DNA from: Desulfobacter vibrioformis DSM 8776
GTDB lineage: Bacteria; Desulfobacterota; Desulfobacteria; Desulfobacterales; Desulfobacteraceae
Direction: 5' to 3'
NCBI RefSeq assembly: GCF_000745975.1
Contig: NZ_JQKJ01000025.1
Coordinates: forward strand, 1 to 51,951
DNA length: 51,951 nucleotides
The notes under the pieces are model-generated. The model was not told the origin of the DNA. It saw nothing but the letters and a program-made list of their open reading frames with translations, and did no database searches. Both the position numbers and the translations under genes were made by a program. This document shows, in pieces, positions 1 through 8,137 of the stretch; position 1 is the first letter of the stretch; the number at the start of each line of letters is the position of its first letter.

Positions 1-322
1 GCTGTTTTCAGGAAGGTAAAATGCATCTTGGAATGGATCACTATGAACATCGATCATGGCCGGCATGGCATCGGCACATGCTTTATGTAATGCTGGCACA
101 GCACTTTCTTTTCCGTGTCAGACGGCAGTTAAAAAAAACTGCTTAAGTTTAGCAATGGCCAAGAAATTGCTTCAAGCTGTTTTGCCGATTCATTCCATTA
201 CACGGAAAGGGGTTTTAGATATTGTAAAGTACCATTTGAAACGTAACTACATTGCGTATCAAAGCCATAGAAAAAAGCAGATTGCTGTCGCTAAAAAATT
301 AGGTGTTTTAGTGTCGCTGTAG
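1..322 (+). pseudogene. IS701-type transposase, C-terminal remnant with a frameshift
   Basis: This is the end of a DDE transposase that begins outside the window. Reading from base 3 gives a typical IS701-family tail, including DHYEHRSWPAWHRHMLYVML. At an A8 tract (131-138) this frame soon stops, but the frame two bases over continues with LSLAMAKKLLQAVLP and IVKYHLKRNYIAYQSHRKK to a stop at 322. Both halves are recognisable parts of one family C-terminus, so a single-base slip split the gene. I infer a dead insertion sequence; programmed slippage on A8 is a less likely alternative. No right-end inverted repeat could be identified. The 3' end overlaps the converging GFA-family gene by 15 bases. 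Confidence 0.7.
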
Positions 323-691
323 TGCTAAAGCATCGTCCCAATTGGCTTTGTTTCCCCAATAAATATGGCCTTGAGGCTTTATTTGTACATCGCTGTCGAG
401 ACTCCCAGCAGGGACAACCAATAATCCTCCATCCATCTGCATATTTGGAAGAGCTGAGCCACAATTCGAGCAAAAACTTTTTATGTGCCCCTCTGATTTA
501 AAATCAAAGACTTTAGCCTTATCTTTTCCCGACAGCCATATTAACCTTGCCGAGGAGGAAAATAGATTAGCGGCATGGGCGGAACCAGTGTCTTTGCGAC
601 AACGTTCGCAATGGCAAAGAAAAAAGCTTTCAAACTCTCCGATTATTTCAAACGTAATTTCGCCACAAAGGCAAGATCCTTCATATTTCAT
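308..691 (-). CDS. GFA-family (CENP-V/GFA domain) zinc-binding protein
   Basis: About 127 residues, the usual length for the GFA family (glutathione-dependent formaldehyde-activating enzyme-like). Paired cysteine motifs that bind zinc are visible: GSCLCGEITFE near the start, CHCERCRKDTGS at about residues 26-37, and FCSNCGS at about 73-79. These small proteins are structural relatives of formaldehyde-activating enzyme, but most have no proven substrate, so only the fold is assigned. An upstream ATG at 697 is possible. I prefer 691 because an AGGA motif then sits at normal distance. The gene stands alone, converging on the transposase remnant. Confidence 0.8.
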   Translation of the reverse strand: MKYEGSCLCGEITFEIIGEFESFFLCHCERCRKDTGSAHAANLFSSSARLIWLSGKDKAKVFDFKSEGHIKSFCSNCGSALPNMQMDGGLLVVPAGSLDSDVQIKPQGHIYWGNKANWDDALALQRH

Positions 692-855
692 GCGCATTTT
701 CCTAAATTATATTTAATTATAGTGCGTTGCTATAGAATCAGTTTTGAAGACTTCTTAATTTATCCTCTAAACAGCAGGAGAATATCTTGACTGCCACCAG
801 AATGGCAATGGAGAATTTGAATTCCGGAAATCAGATTTTACAAATCGTCACTTTG

Positions 856-937
856 AGTTGTGGCGAGGACTATTCGTCTGAGAACCTCAGTCTTTCAGAC
901 AAATTAAAACTGTAGACTTTCCCTGTTATTCATATCG
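856..937 (+). repeat. Dispersed repeat, copy 1 (partial)
   Basis: Shares the core TGGCGAGGACTATTCGTCTG and the 3' part ending in ACTTTCCCTGTTATTCATA with the copies at 1654 and 11402. The left third (AATTGGGCAGATCAAA in the others) is not conserved here. It lies immediately upstream of the toxin promoter. Function unknown. Confidence 0.6.
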
Positions 938-954
938 GGGCTTGTATATTTTAT

Positions 955-994
955 TTGACTTTCTGTATTCGAACGATTACATATTCAATATGTA
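955..994 (+). promoter_or_regulatory. Promoter and palindromic operator of the toxin-antitoxin pair
   Basis: TTGACT (955-960), a 17-base spacer and TACATA (978-983) resemble a sigma-70 promoter. A perfect inverted repeat, TACATAT-TCA-ATATGTA (978-994), covers the -10 element and the toxin start codon at 990. That is where an autoregulating antitoxin complex would be expected to bind. Transcription would begin at or very near the ATG, which has no Shine-Dalgarno sequence, so the message may be leaderless. Confidence 0.45.
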
Positions 995-1286
995 CATAGT
1001 TAAAACATTACCCGAATTTGATAAATGGCTTGACAGCTTGAAAGACCGTATTACGCGGCTTCGCCTAAGCCGCCGTCTTGATAAAGCACAGCGTGGCAAT
1101 CTTGGTGATGTAAAACCTGTTGGCGAATGTGTCTTTGAAATGAGGGAACATTTTGGCCCAGGCTGGAGGATGTACTACACCAAACGGGGAGATACTTTGA
1201 TCGTCATGCTTGGTGGGGGGGATAAGAACAGCCAGGAAAGCGACATTGCCAAGGCTAAACAACGGGAAACCACTTTGGAGGATTGA
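990..1286 (+). CDS. Type II toxin, RelE/HigB-like (phage Gp49-like addiction killer protein)
   Basis: A 98-residue basic protein starting MYIVKTLPEFDKWLDSLKD, with ITRLRLSRRLDKAQRGNLGD and FGPGWRMYYTKRGD further on. This is the pattern of the 'addiction module killer protein' branch of the RelE/ParE fold (COG3657), whose members are generally mRNA interferases or related toxins. A start at TTG 942 is possible, but family members begin at the MYIV methionine, so 990 was chosen. The antitoxin follows after three bases, in the toxin-first order typical of higBA-like pairs. The pair lies between copies 1 and 2 of a dispersed repeat. Confidence 0.85.
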   Translation: MYIVKTLPEFDKWLDSLKDRITRLRLSRRLDKAQRGNLGDVKPVGECVFEMREHFGPGWRMYYTKRGDTLIVMLGGGDKNSQESDIAKAKQRETTLED

Positions 1287-1289
1287 ACC

Positions 1290-1592
1290 ATGAAAAAACG
1301 AATTGCAGACCTGCCGGACTTTGATATGGCACAGCAGCTTAAAAGTGAAGAAGATATTGCTGCTTACATCACTATGGTGATTGAAGACGGAGATGCCGCA
1401 GAACTGGCCCACGCTCTGGGGGTTGCTGCCAAAGCTCGCGGTATGAGTGAAGTTGCCAAAGCGACAGGGATAACCCGTGAAGCCTTGTATAAAGCGCTTA
1501 AACCAAACGCCAAACCTCGATTTGATACAATTAATAAGGTGTGTGCAGCCCTTGGGGTTCGTCTGATAGCTCAACCTGCCAACACTCATTGA
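1290..1592 (+). CDS. Antitoxin, HTH (XRE-like) addiction module antidote
   Basis: A 100-residue protein paired with the preceding toxin. The N-terminal segment (DFDMAQQLKSEEDIAAYITM) and the helix-turn-helix (SEVAKATGITREALYKALKP, about residues 63-82) match the COG3636 antidote family. It is expected to neutralise the toxin directly and, with it, repress the operon; the perfect palindrome at 978-994 is a likely site. The start ATG has a GGAGG-like sequence just upstream, inside the end of the toxin gene, so translation is probably coupled. Confidence 0.88.
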   Translation: MKKRIADLPDFDMAQQLKSEEDIAAYITMVIEDGDAAELAHALGVAAKARGMSEVAKATGITREALYKALKPNAKPRFDTINKVCAALGVRLIAQPANTH

Positions 1593-1653
1593 ACACAGAT
1601 CAATTTTTCTAAAATTCCAGCAGATATTTTTGTTATTTGAAACTGATATATAC

Positions 1654-1758
1654 AATTGGGCAGATCAAATACTTGGTGTTAAGGCGAGGACTACTCGTCT
1701 GACAGATCCAATTTTTCAAGCAAATGGATACCGCAGACTATCCCTGTGATTCCGATAT
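1654..1758 (+). repeat. Dispersed repeat, copy 2
   Basis: A full-length copy beginning AATTGGGCAGATCAAA, with core GGCGAGGACTACTCGTCTGA and end ATACCGCAGACTATCCCTGT. By eye it matches the copy at 11402 at roughly three quarters of positions with about one gap. It lies just downstream of the antitoxin, so the toxin-antitoxin pair sits between two copies in direct orientation, about 800 bp apart. No open reading frame lies in it. Confidence 0.65.
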
Positions 1759-1827
1759 TTTTAACACTCAGTCAAACTATTTTCTCCCAATTTTGTAAAC
1801 GCCGGTAAGTTTGCGAATATTTCCCAC

Positions 1828-2115
1828 TTAAATCCTGAATTTGAAGTGTTTTGCTATCGTTGTTCCAAAAGCTATTTTGAAAGCAAGTATAAAAGCGGAA
1901 ACATCACAGTAGCCAAATTCAAATGCTGCGTCAGTAACATTTTCTCCTGTATCAAAGAGCTCTATCGCACAAAGTAAACGTAGCTGTCGTCGCCAATGTC
2001 CAAAGGTCAAACCGGTTTTCTTTACAAACAGACGGACTGCAGTTCACCCTGAAAGTCCGGCCTTAAGAGCTAATTTATCAAGTGGTGTGTTGTCTGCAGA
2101 CTGTTTTTCCCGATA
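1828..2115 (-). pseudogene. AraC-family regulator remnant (C-terminal HTH domain)
   Basis: Reading the minus strand from about 2115 gives PLDKLALKAGLSG, an in-frame TGA stop (2044-2046), then TAVRLFVKKTGLTFGHWRRQ and further residues ending near 1828. This is the double helix-turn-helix end of an AraC/XylS regulator, including the conserved GENVTDAAFEFGYCDVSAF stretch. The stop replaces an expected arginine in the first recognition region. The ligand-binding N-terminus is absent, so this is a decayed fragment. Confidence 0.7.
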
Positions 2116-2253
2116 TTGGTAAAGTCAGGCCAAACGAGGGTCAAGGAGGCGGGGCAAGTGCCGATACCGTGGTTAATGTTTTTAACTGGAATTTTTATAA
2201 CCCCCATGTCCTAGCGGACACAACGAAGCATGAAACTAAGGCGGCAGAGCCGC

Positions 2254-2414
2254 AGAAACTAGAGACTGGAAACAAGAAGAAAGGAGTCTAACAATTTCTT
2301 GTTTTTTGTGACAGAAGCTCAGGAGTAAGGCACTAAAGACACCAACACTGCGGGCTAAAATGGGCGCCCCAGGCGCTTCGCCCTCTTGTTTCCTGTATCT
2401 TGTCTCTAGTTTCT
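2254..2414. repeat. Long inverted repeat with AGAAACTAGAGAC ends
   Basis: The left arm (2254-2276) starts AGAAACTAGAGAC and continues TGGAAACAAG. The right arm (2385-2414) is its reverse complement with an extra eight-base insertion, CTTGTTTCC ... GTCTCTAGTTTCT. The arms enclose about 108 bp without a convincing gene. Together with the AraC remnant this accounts for the non-coding strip 2116-2463. It may be a non-autonomous mobile element or a relic of one. Confidence 0.5.
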
Positions 2415-2463
2415 TATAAAAAACCATCAATGTTTATTTATTTTCGGTTTATTATATGATTTC

Positions 2464-4698
2464 ATGCCGGGCATGAGCAAAATTATTAAATTTGCCAATA
2501 ATCTTCGAATCCGGTCAAAATTGCTGGGGGCATATACCATTGCCTTTTTATCGGCACTTCTCATTGGCGGCGTCATCATCATTCTCCAGGTTCAGCACAC
2601 CATTCAGAACCACATTGAAAGCGAACTGACCAATGCCACCCTTGCCATCGGAAACATGGTGGAAACGGCCGCTCATACCTCCATTAAAAATCATTTGCGT
2701 GCAGTGGCTGAAAAAAACAGGGAGATTGTGGCAACCATATATAAACAGGTCATAAACGGGGAATTGACGGAATCAAAGGCCAAGGCCTTATGCAGGAAAT
2801 TGCTGTTTTCCCAAACCATTGGCCGTACCGGGTATATCTTTTGTGTCAATTCCGACGGCATCGCTGCCGAGCATCCCCAATCCGGTGTTACCGGAAAAAA
2901 TTTTATGGACAGGGAATTTGTCCGGTTAATGATTCAAAAAAAAAGAGGCTACCTGGTGTATGAGTGGAAAAATCCCGGAGAACAGGAAAAACGGTCCAAA
3001 GCCATGTATATGTCTTATTTTGAGCCATGGGACTGGATCATTGCCGTTTCCTCCTACCGGGAGGAATTCAGGGAGCTGATCAATGTGGATGATTTTCGTG
3101 ACAGTATTCTCAAGCTTAAATTCGGGAAAAGCGGATATGCCTATATTATGGACAGTAAAGGAGATGTGATTGTCCATCCCCACATCAGTGGTAACTACTA
3201 TGATGCCAAAGACAGGGATGGAAATTTATGGGTGCGTGAGATATGCCGGATGAAGACAGGGCGCATTATTTATTCCTGGAAAAATCCAGGAGATCCGTTT
3301 TCCCGGAAAAAATTAGCTATTTTTAACTATATTCCTGAATATGACTGGATCATCGTTTCGGCCAGTAACCTGGATGAAATCTACGCCCCGTTGAACACCG
3401 TAAAAACCATTATTATCGCCATTGTGATCCTGATCTCTTTACTGGTTTTTGTCTTTTCTTTATGGATTAATGCCTCGGTGGTCAGGCCCCTGCGTGCGCT
3501 TATGAATCAGTTTGACCAGGGTGCATCCGGGGATTTCAGCGTACGAATGCCGGTAACAACCACAGATGAGATCGGCCAGCTTGCCGGTTATTTTAACCGT
3601 TTCATGGGCACCCTTGAACGTTCCTCAAGGGAGCTTCAGGAAGAAATCATCCAGAGAAAAAAAAATGAGCAGGCTTTAAAATTGTCCGAGGAGATCTTTT
3701 CCAAGGCCTTTCGTTCAAGCCCCTCGGGTATGTTTATTGCCACACTTGATGGCAGCAGGATTATTAATGTCAACGACAGTTTTTTAAAAATTACCGGCCA
3801 TAACCTGTTGGATCTGGTGGGAAAGTCGCTTTTAACGCTATCTTTTTTCCAGAAACGGGAGGAAGGCAGGGCCTTGTTCAGTGATATCAAAACGAGGCGG
3901 CCTGTGGTAAACCGGGAGACAGGATTTTTAACTGCATCAGGGCAATTGCGCCAGGGACTGATTTCAGGGGAAGGTGTCACCTTGTGGGGGGAGGCTTGCA
4001 TTCTGGGCGCCATGGCGGATATTACGGAATCCCGGCGGCTTGAGCGCGAAATTTTAGATATTTCCCAGAATGAACGGCAAAAAATAGCCATGTCCCTGCA
4101 CGATGATTTATGCCCCCAGCTTATCGGTATTGAATTTATGATTAAAATGCTGGAAAAACGCCTGTTACAGAGCGAAAAATCGCCCAAACAAGATGCCGAA
4201 CGAACCCATCAGATCAGAGCGCTGATTCTTGATGCCATCGAAAAAACCAGAAACCTGTCCCGGGGGTTGTCCCCGGTGAACCTTGAAGATAGAAGGTTTG
4301 ACGACTCCCTTGCGGACCTGGGCCGGTATGTAAAGGATGTTTTCCGGATTGAATGCTGCCTTGACAGCCTGCCGGATCAGGGTATAATTCCACCTTTCCG
4401 GGATAATAATATTGCTACCCATGTATACTATATCGCCCATGAGGCAGTTCATAATGCGGCAAAGCATGCCGGTTGCACCCGGATCAGGATCTGTCTCGAT
4501 AAAAATCAAGACCAAATCCGGTTGACGATAACCGATAACGGGTCAGGATTTGATCCGGTGGGAAGCCATGCCGGGCTTGGTATCAGAATTATGTCCTACA
4601 GAGCCGCCCGTATCGGGGGGCGATTAACCATAACCCGGGCCGGGGAAAAGGGGACCCGGGTATACCTGGAACTGCCTGCCTTTGGAGACCAGTTATGA
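2464..4698 (+). CDS. Membrane histidine kinase: tandem Cache, HAMP, PAS, HisKA_3 (NarL type)
   Basis: 744 residues. A transmembrane helix (about 18-42) is followed by two periplasmic Cache modules, recognisable by GRTGYIFCVNSDG with WDWIIAVSSY and GKSGYAYIMDSKGDVIVHPH with YDWIIVSAS. A second helix (about 312-334), a HAMP linker, a PAS domain (about 405-520) and the kinase core come next. The phospho-acceptor histidine is in NERQKIAMSLHDDLCPQL (about residue 546) and the ATP-binding N and G boxes are HEAVHNAAKHA and DNGSGFD. Tandem Cache domains usually bind small metabolites such as organic acids. The response regulator follows with a 4-base ATGA overlap. The adjoining fatty-acid genes suggest, but do not prove, a carbon-source signal. 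Confidence 0.92.
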   Translation: MPGMSKIIKFANNLRIRSKLLGAYTIAFLSALLIGGVIIILQVQHTIQNHIESELTNATLAIGNMVETAAHTSIKNHLRAVAEKNREIVATIYKQVINGELTESKAKALCRKLLFSQTIGRTGYIFCVNSDGIAAEHPQSGVTGKNFMDREFVRLMIQKKRGYLVYEWKNPGEQEKRSKAMYMSYFEPWDWIIAVSSYREEFRELINVDDFRDSILKLKFGKSGYAYIMDSKGDVIVHPHISGNYYDAKDRDGNLWVREICRMKTGRIIYSWKNPGDPFSRKKLAIFNYIPEYDWIIVSASNLDEIYAPLNTVKTIIIAIVILISLLVFVFSLWINASVVRPLRALMNQFDQGASGDFSVRMPVTTTDEIGQLAGYFNRFMGTLERSSRELQEEIIQRKKNEQALKLSEEIFSKAFRSSPSGMFIATLDGSRIINVNDSFLKITGHNLLDLVGKSLLTLSFFQKREEGRALFSDIKTRRPVVNRETGFLTASGQLRQGLISGEGVTLWGEACILGAMADITESRRLEREILDISQNERQKIAMSLHDDLCPQLIGIEFMIKMLEKRLLQSEKSPKQDAERTHQIRALILDAIEKTRNLSRGLSPVNLEDRRFDDSLADLGRYVKDVFRIECCLDSLPDQGIIPPFRDNNIATHVYYIAHEAVHNAAKHAGCTRIRICLDKNQDQIRLTITDNGSGFDPVGSHAGLGIRIMSYRAARIGGRLTITRAGEKGTRVYLELPAFGDQL

Positions 4699-5366
4699 AA
4701 ACAAAAGCGTCCGGCAAGATTTTGATTGTTGAAGACCATCCCATTTTTAGAATGGGGCTCAAGGATATGATCGACAGCGAATCGGATCTTTGTGTTTGTG
4801 CTGAAGCTGAAGATGTGGATACTGCCATAGGGTTTGTTACTTCGTGCTGCCCGGACCTGGCTATTGTGGATCTGTCACTGAAAAACAGTTCCGGCTTTGA
4901 TCTGGTGTGCCAAATCCATCAAAATTACAATTTTTGCCGTACATTGGTTCTTTCCATGTCTGACGAGGCACTTTATGCCGAGCGGTGTCTGCTGGCCGGA
5001 GCCCAAGGGTATCTGATGAAGCAGGAAGCATCGGAATCCGTTGTCACAGCTATTCGCAATATTCTCAATGGCCAAGTCCATGTCAGTTCCAGGATCATGA
5101 GCCGTCTGCTCAATGTATTCACCAGGCAGTCGGAACAGGAACAGGCCTCTCCTTTAGCCGCCATTTCAGACCGGGAGCTCGAAATTTTCAAGATGATCGG
5201 ATGCGGCCTGACATCAAAGGAGATTGCCGTGCGGTTGAATATCAGCATTAAGACAGTGGGGACATACCGGGAGCGGATCAAGGAAAAACTGAATTTAGAC
5301 AATGCCAGCGAATTGATCCGCCATGCTGTAATCTGGGTGGAGACCGGTGTGTTTAAGGGTCGTTGA
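4695..5366 (+). CDS. Response regulator, NarL/FixJ family with LuxR-type HTH
   Basis: 223 residues. The receiver domain (about 1-125) has the acidic pair in VEDHP, the phosphorylation aspartate in LAIVDLSLKNSSGFD, the switch residue in LVLSMSD and the conserved lysine in YLMKQEA. A LuxR-type HTH follows at about 150-210 (SDRELEIFKMIGCGLTSKEI, then LNISIKTVGTYRERIKEKL). The start codon overlaps the stop of the kinase gene, so the two form one translationally coupled two-component system. The targets are unknown. The acyl-CoA ligase cluster begins 190 bp downstream and is an obvious candidate. Confidence 0.93.
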   Translation: MKTKASGKILIVEDHPIFRMGLKDMIDSESDLCVCAEAEDVDTAIGFVTSCCPDLAIVDLSLKNSSGFDLVCQIHQNYNFCRTLVLSMSDEALYAERCLLAGAQGYLMKQEASESVVTAIRNILNGQVHVSSRIMSRLLNVFTRQSEQEQASPLAAISDRELEIFKMIGCGLTSKEIAVRLNISIKTVGTYRERIKEKLNLDNASELIRHAVIWVETGVFKGR

Positions 5367-5383
5367 TTAAAAGCTATGTGCCG

Positions 5384-5421
5384 AACCTACGCATATTTAA
5401 GTCCATAACCTACATGCATTT
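5384..5421. repeat. Short direct repeat in the gap before the fatty-acid cluster
   Basis: AACCTAC occurs at 5384-5390 and again at 5407-5413, 23 bp apart, each followed by a related CAT/TTTA stretch. Two helical turns of spacing would suit a dimeric regulator. This is suggestive only. Confidence 0.25.
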
Positions 5422-5556
5422 AGGGAGCTGTCCTATTTTTTGCTTTTTACGCTTTGATTATGAATGAACCAGACATTTCGTAATCAATAACAGCCATGGG
5501 GTGATCCGGCCTGTCAACATCCAGGCCCATTCCACAGCGAATAAAAAGGAAACACC

Positions 5557-7215
5557 ATGACCCATATCAATACGACCAGACTCATTGCACCCTGCAAGGA
5601 TGCCTACAGCTATCCCCTGCTGATTAAAAACCTTCTTGAAACCCCTTTGATCTACTCTCCGGACCAGGAAATCATTTATCGTGATTTGATACGGTATACC
5701 TACAGGGATTTTGGTCAGCGAGTGAAAAAACTTGCCAACATGCTGACAACACTTGGGGTAAAACCCGGCGACACCGTGGCGATGATGGACTGGGATTCAC
5801 ATCGGTATCTTGAATGTTTCTTTGCTGTTCCCATGATGGGGGCGGTACTGCATACCATCAACATCCGGCTGACTGCCGAACAGCTGATTTACACCATCAA
5901 CCATGCCGAAGATGACGTAATTCTGGTGAATGAGGATTTTCTGCCTTTGCTGTCCGCTGTCAAAGACCGGTTTGAAACCGTTAAACATGTGGTTTTGATC
6001 ACAGACAAGGACCGGGCACCGGAATCGGACATGAATTTTGCCGGTGAATATGAAGCGCTGATGTCCGATGCACAACCTGCGTATGATTTCCCTGACTTTG
6101 ATGAAAATACCATGGCCACCACCTTCTACACCACCGGCACCACAGGTCTTCCCAAGGGTGTATTCTTCAGCCACCGCCAGCTGGTGCTTCACACCTACGG
6201 CGTGATGTCCGGATTGACTGCATACGAATCCCAAGCCGGTTTAAATTCCGGGGATGTGTACATGCCGCTGACCCCCATGTTTCATGTCCATGCCTGGGGC
6301 ATGCCTTATCTGATGACCATGCTGGGCGCCAAACAAGTGTATCCCGGCCGCTATGAACCCGAGACGCTGCTCAAGCTTATTATTACCGAAAAGGTTACCT
6401 TTTCCCATTGTGTCCCCACAATTATCAACATGCTGTTGAGCAGTCCAGGAATCTCAAAAGTAAATCTGGACGGCTGGAAGGTTCTTATCGGCGGATCTGC
6501 GCTGTCTCAAGGGTTATGTAAACAAGGCCTGAAGAATAATATCAATCTTTATACCGCTTACGGCATGTCCGAAACCTGTCCGGTGCTCACGATGGCCAAT
6601 ATCAAACCCCATCTCATGGATAAAAGTGAGGATGACCTGGTGGAGATCCGCTGTAAGACCGGGTTGCCTATTACCAATGTCCGGTTGGAAGTGGTGGATA
6701 CAAACGGCAATCCGGTTGCCCATGACGGACAGACTGCCGGTGAAGTGGTTGTCCGCTCCCCCTGGCTTACCCAGGGGTATATCAAGGATGAGGTAAAATC
6801 AGAACAATTGTGGGAAAACGGCTGGCTTCATACCGGCGATATCGGGGTGATTGATCCCGAAGGCTACCTCAAGATTACAGACCGTCTCAAAGATGTCATT
6901 AAAACCGGCGGTGAATGGGTCTCCTCCCTGGAAATTGAGGATATTATATCCCGGCATGAAGCGGTATCCGAAGTGGCTGTGGTCGGTATCAGTGATGAGA
7001 AATGGGGGGAACGTCCCATGGCCATGGTGGTGCTGCATGACAGTTTCCAAGGCAAAGTCAAGGACAATGATATTCAGGATTTCTGCATGAAGTATGTTGA
7101 AAATGGCCATATTCCCAAATATGGGATTCCTTCTAAAATCATCATAGATGAACAGATTCCCAAAACATCGGTGGGCAAAATTTCCAAAAAAGATATCCGA
7201 ACAAAATATAAATAA
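5557..7215 (+). CDS. AMP-forming acyl-CoA synthetase (medium/long-chain fatty acid--CoA ligase)
   Basis: 552 residues, a normal length for the ANL superfamily. It activates a fatty acid to its CoA thioester using ATP. The P-loop is TFYTTGTTGLPKGVFFSHRQ, the adenylate-binding motif is YGMSETCPVL, the hinge motif is LHTGDIGVIDPEGYLKITDR, and the C-terminal catalytic lysine lies in PKTSVGKISKKDIR. The sequence is closest in style to AlkK-like medium-chain ligases; exact chain length cannot be read. A Shine-Dalgarno AAAAGGAA precedes the ATG. It opens a four-gene cluster with dehydrogenases and a thiolase. Confidence 0.92.
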   Translation: MTHINTTRLIAPCKDAYSYPLLIKNLLETPLIYSPDQEIIYRDLIRYTYRDFGQRVKKLANMLTTLGVKPGDTVAMMDWDSHRYLECFFAVPMMGAVLHTINIRLTAEQLIYTINHAEDDVILVNEDFLPLLSAVKDRFETVKHVVLITDKDRAPESDMNFAGEYEALMSDAQPAYDFPDFDENTMATTFYTTGTTGLPKGVFFSHRQLVLHTYGVMSGLTAYESQAGLNSGDVYMPLTPMFHVHAWGMPYLMTMLGAKQVYPGRYEPETLLKLIITEKVTFSHCVPTIINMLLSSPGISKVNLDGWKVLIGGSALSQGLCKQGLKNNINLYTAYGMSETCPVLTMANIKPHLMDKSEDDLVEIRCKTGLPITNVRLEVVDTNGNPVAHDGQTAGEVVVRSPWLTQGYIKDEVKSEQLWENGWLHTGDIGVIDPEGYLKITDRLKDVIKTGGEWVSSLEIEDIISRHEAVSEVAVVGISDEKWGERPMAMVVLHDSFQGKVKDNDIQDFCMKYVENGHIPKYGIPSKIIIDEQIPKTSVGKISKKDIRTKYK

Positions 7216-7263
7216 AGTCTGTTCAGAACGCCTGCCAATTTTAATTCGAAAAGGAGACACGCT

Positions 7264-8121
7264 ATGGAAATAAAAAAAATTACCGTACTCGGCGCAGGAA
7301 TCATGGGTGCAGGCATTGCCCAGTGCGCAGCCCAGGCCGGATTTGAGGTCAGTATCAGGGACATGGAAGATCGGTTTGTGGAAAACGGTCTGACCACCAT
7401 AAAAGCCAATTTAGAAAGGGCCGTATCCAAAGGTAAAATGACGGCTGATGATGCCGACACAATCATGGACAGGGTTACCGGCACCACGGATCTGACCATG
7501 GCGGTCCGGGACGCAGACCTGGTGATCGAAGCCGTCATAGAGGTATTGGAGATCAAAAAACAGGTGTTTCAGGAACTGGCCGCCATCTGTAAAAAAGAGA
7601 CGGTATTTGCCTCAAACACGTCAGGCCTCTCCATCACGGAAATGGCCGTTGCCGCAGGCCGGCCGGACAAATTCATAGGCATGCACTTTTTTAACCCTGT
7701 GCCGGTGATGCGCCTTGTGGAGCTGATCAAAGGATTTTCCACATCGGATGAGACCTTGGGATTAGCAAAAGCGTTTGTGGACAAAATCAACAAAACCGCC
7801 ATTGTGGTCAAGGAAGCCCCGGGGTTTGCCGTAAACCGTATATTATGCCCCATGATCAACGAGGCCATCTTTGCTCTGGCCGAAGACATTGCCAGCCCCG
7901 GGGACATTGACAATGCCATGACCCTGGGTGCCAACATGCCCATAGGTCCTTTGGCCCTGGCCGACATGGTGGGACTGGACACCCTGCTGCTGGTCCTTGA
8001 AAGTTTCCATGAAGAGTTCGGAGAAGATAAATACCGTCCCGCCCCCCTGCTGCGCAAGATGGTTCGTGCCGGCTACCTGGGCCGCAAATCCGGCAAGGGA
8101 TTCTACGATTACACTAAATAA
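7264..8121 (+). CDS. 3-hydroxyacyl-CoA (3-hydroxybutyryl-CoA) dehydrogenase
   Basis: 285 residues, the size of the stand-alone enzyme (Hbd/PaaH type) that oxidises L-3-hydroxyacyl-CoA with NAD+. The Rossmann motif is VLGAGIMGAGIAQ at about residues 8-20, the active-site region is ASNTSGLSITEMA, and the catalytic His motif is GMHFFNPVPVMRLVELI. The C-terminal domain ends in YLGRKSGKGFYDY, as in the family. A strong AAAAGGAGA site precedes the ATG. It lies 48 bp after the ligase and 16 bp before the acyl-CoA dehydrogenase. Confidence 0.93.
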   Translation: MEIKKITVLGAGIMGAGIAQCAAQAGFEVSIRDMEDRFVENGLTTIKANLERAVSKGKMTADDADTIMDRVTGTTDLTMAVRDADLVIEAVIEVLEIKKQVFQELAAICKKETVFASNTSGLSITEMAVAAGRPDKFIGMHFFNPVPVMRLVELIKGFSTSDETLGLAKAFVDKINKTAIVVKEAPGFAVNRILCPMINEAIFALAEDIASPGDIDNAMTLGANMPIGPLALADMVGLDTLLLVLESFHEEFGEDKYRPAPLLRKMVRAGYLGRKSGKGFYDYTK

Positions 8122-8137
8122 AAAGGGAGATAGAGGG

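Noticed and set aside
1065-1655. 196-codon frame antisense to the toxin-antitoxin genes
   Set aside because: The sense genes match known families at expected lengths; the antisense frame has none.
856-1758. Integron attC sites around the toxin-antitoxin pair
   Set aside because: The RYYYAAC and GTTRRRY boxes expected of attC are not found in consistent positions, and no integrase is present. Kept only as an undefined repeat.
2236-2430. Small minus-strand frame in the inverted repeat region
   Set aside because: It spans most of the inverted repeat, has no ribosome site and no family resemblance.
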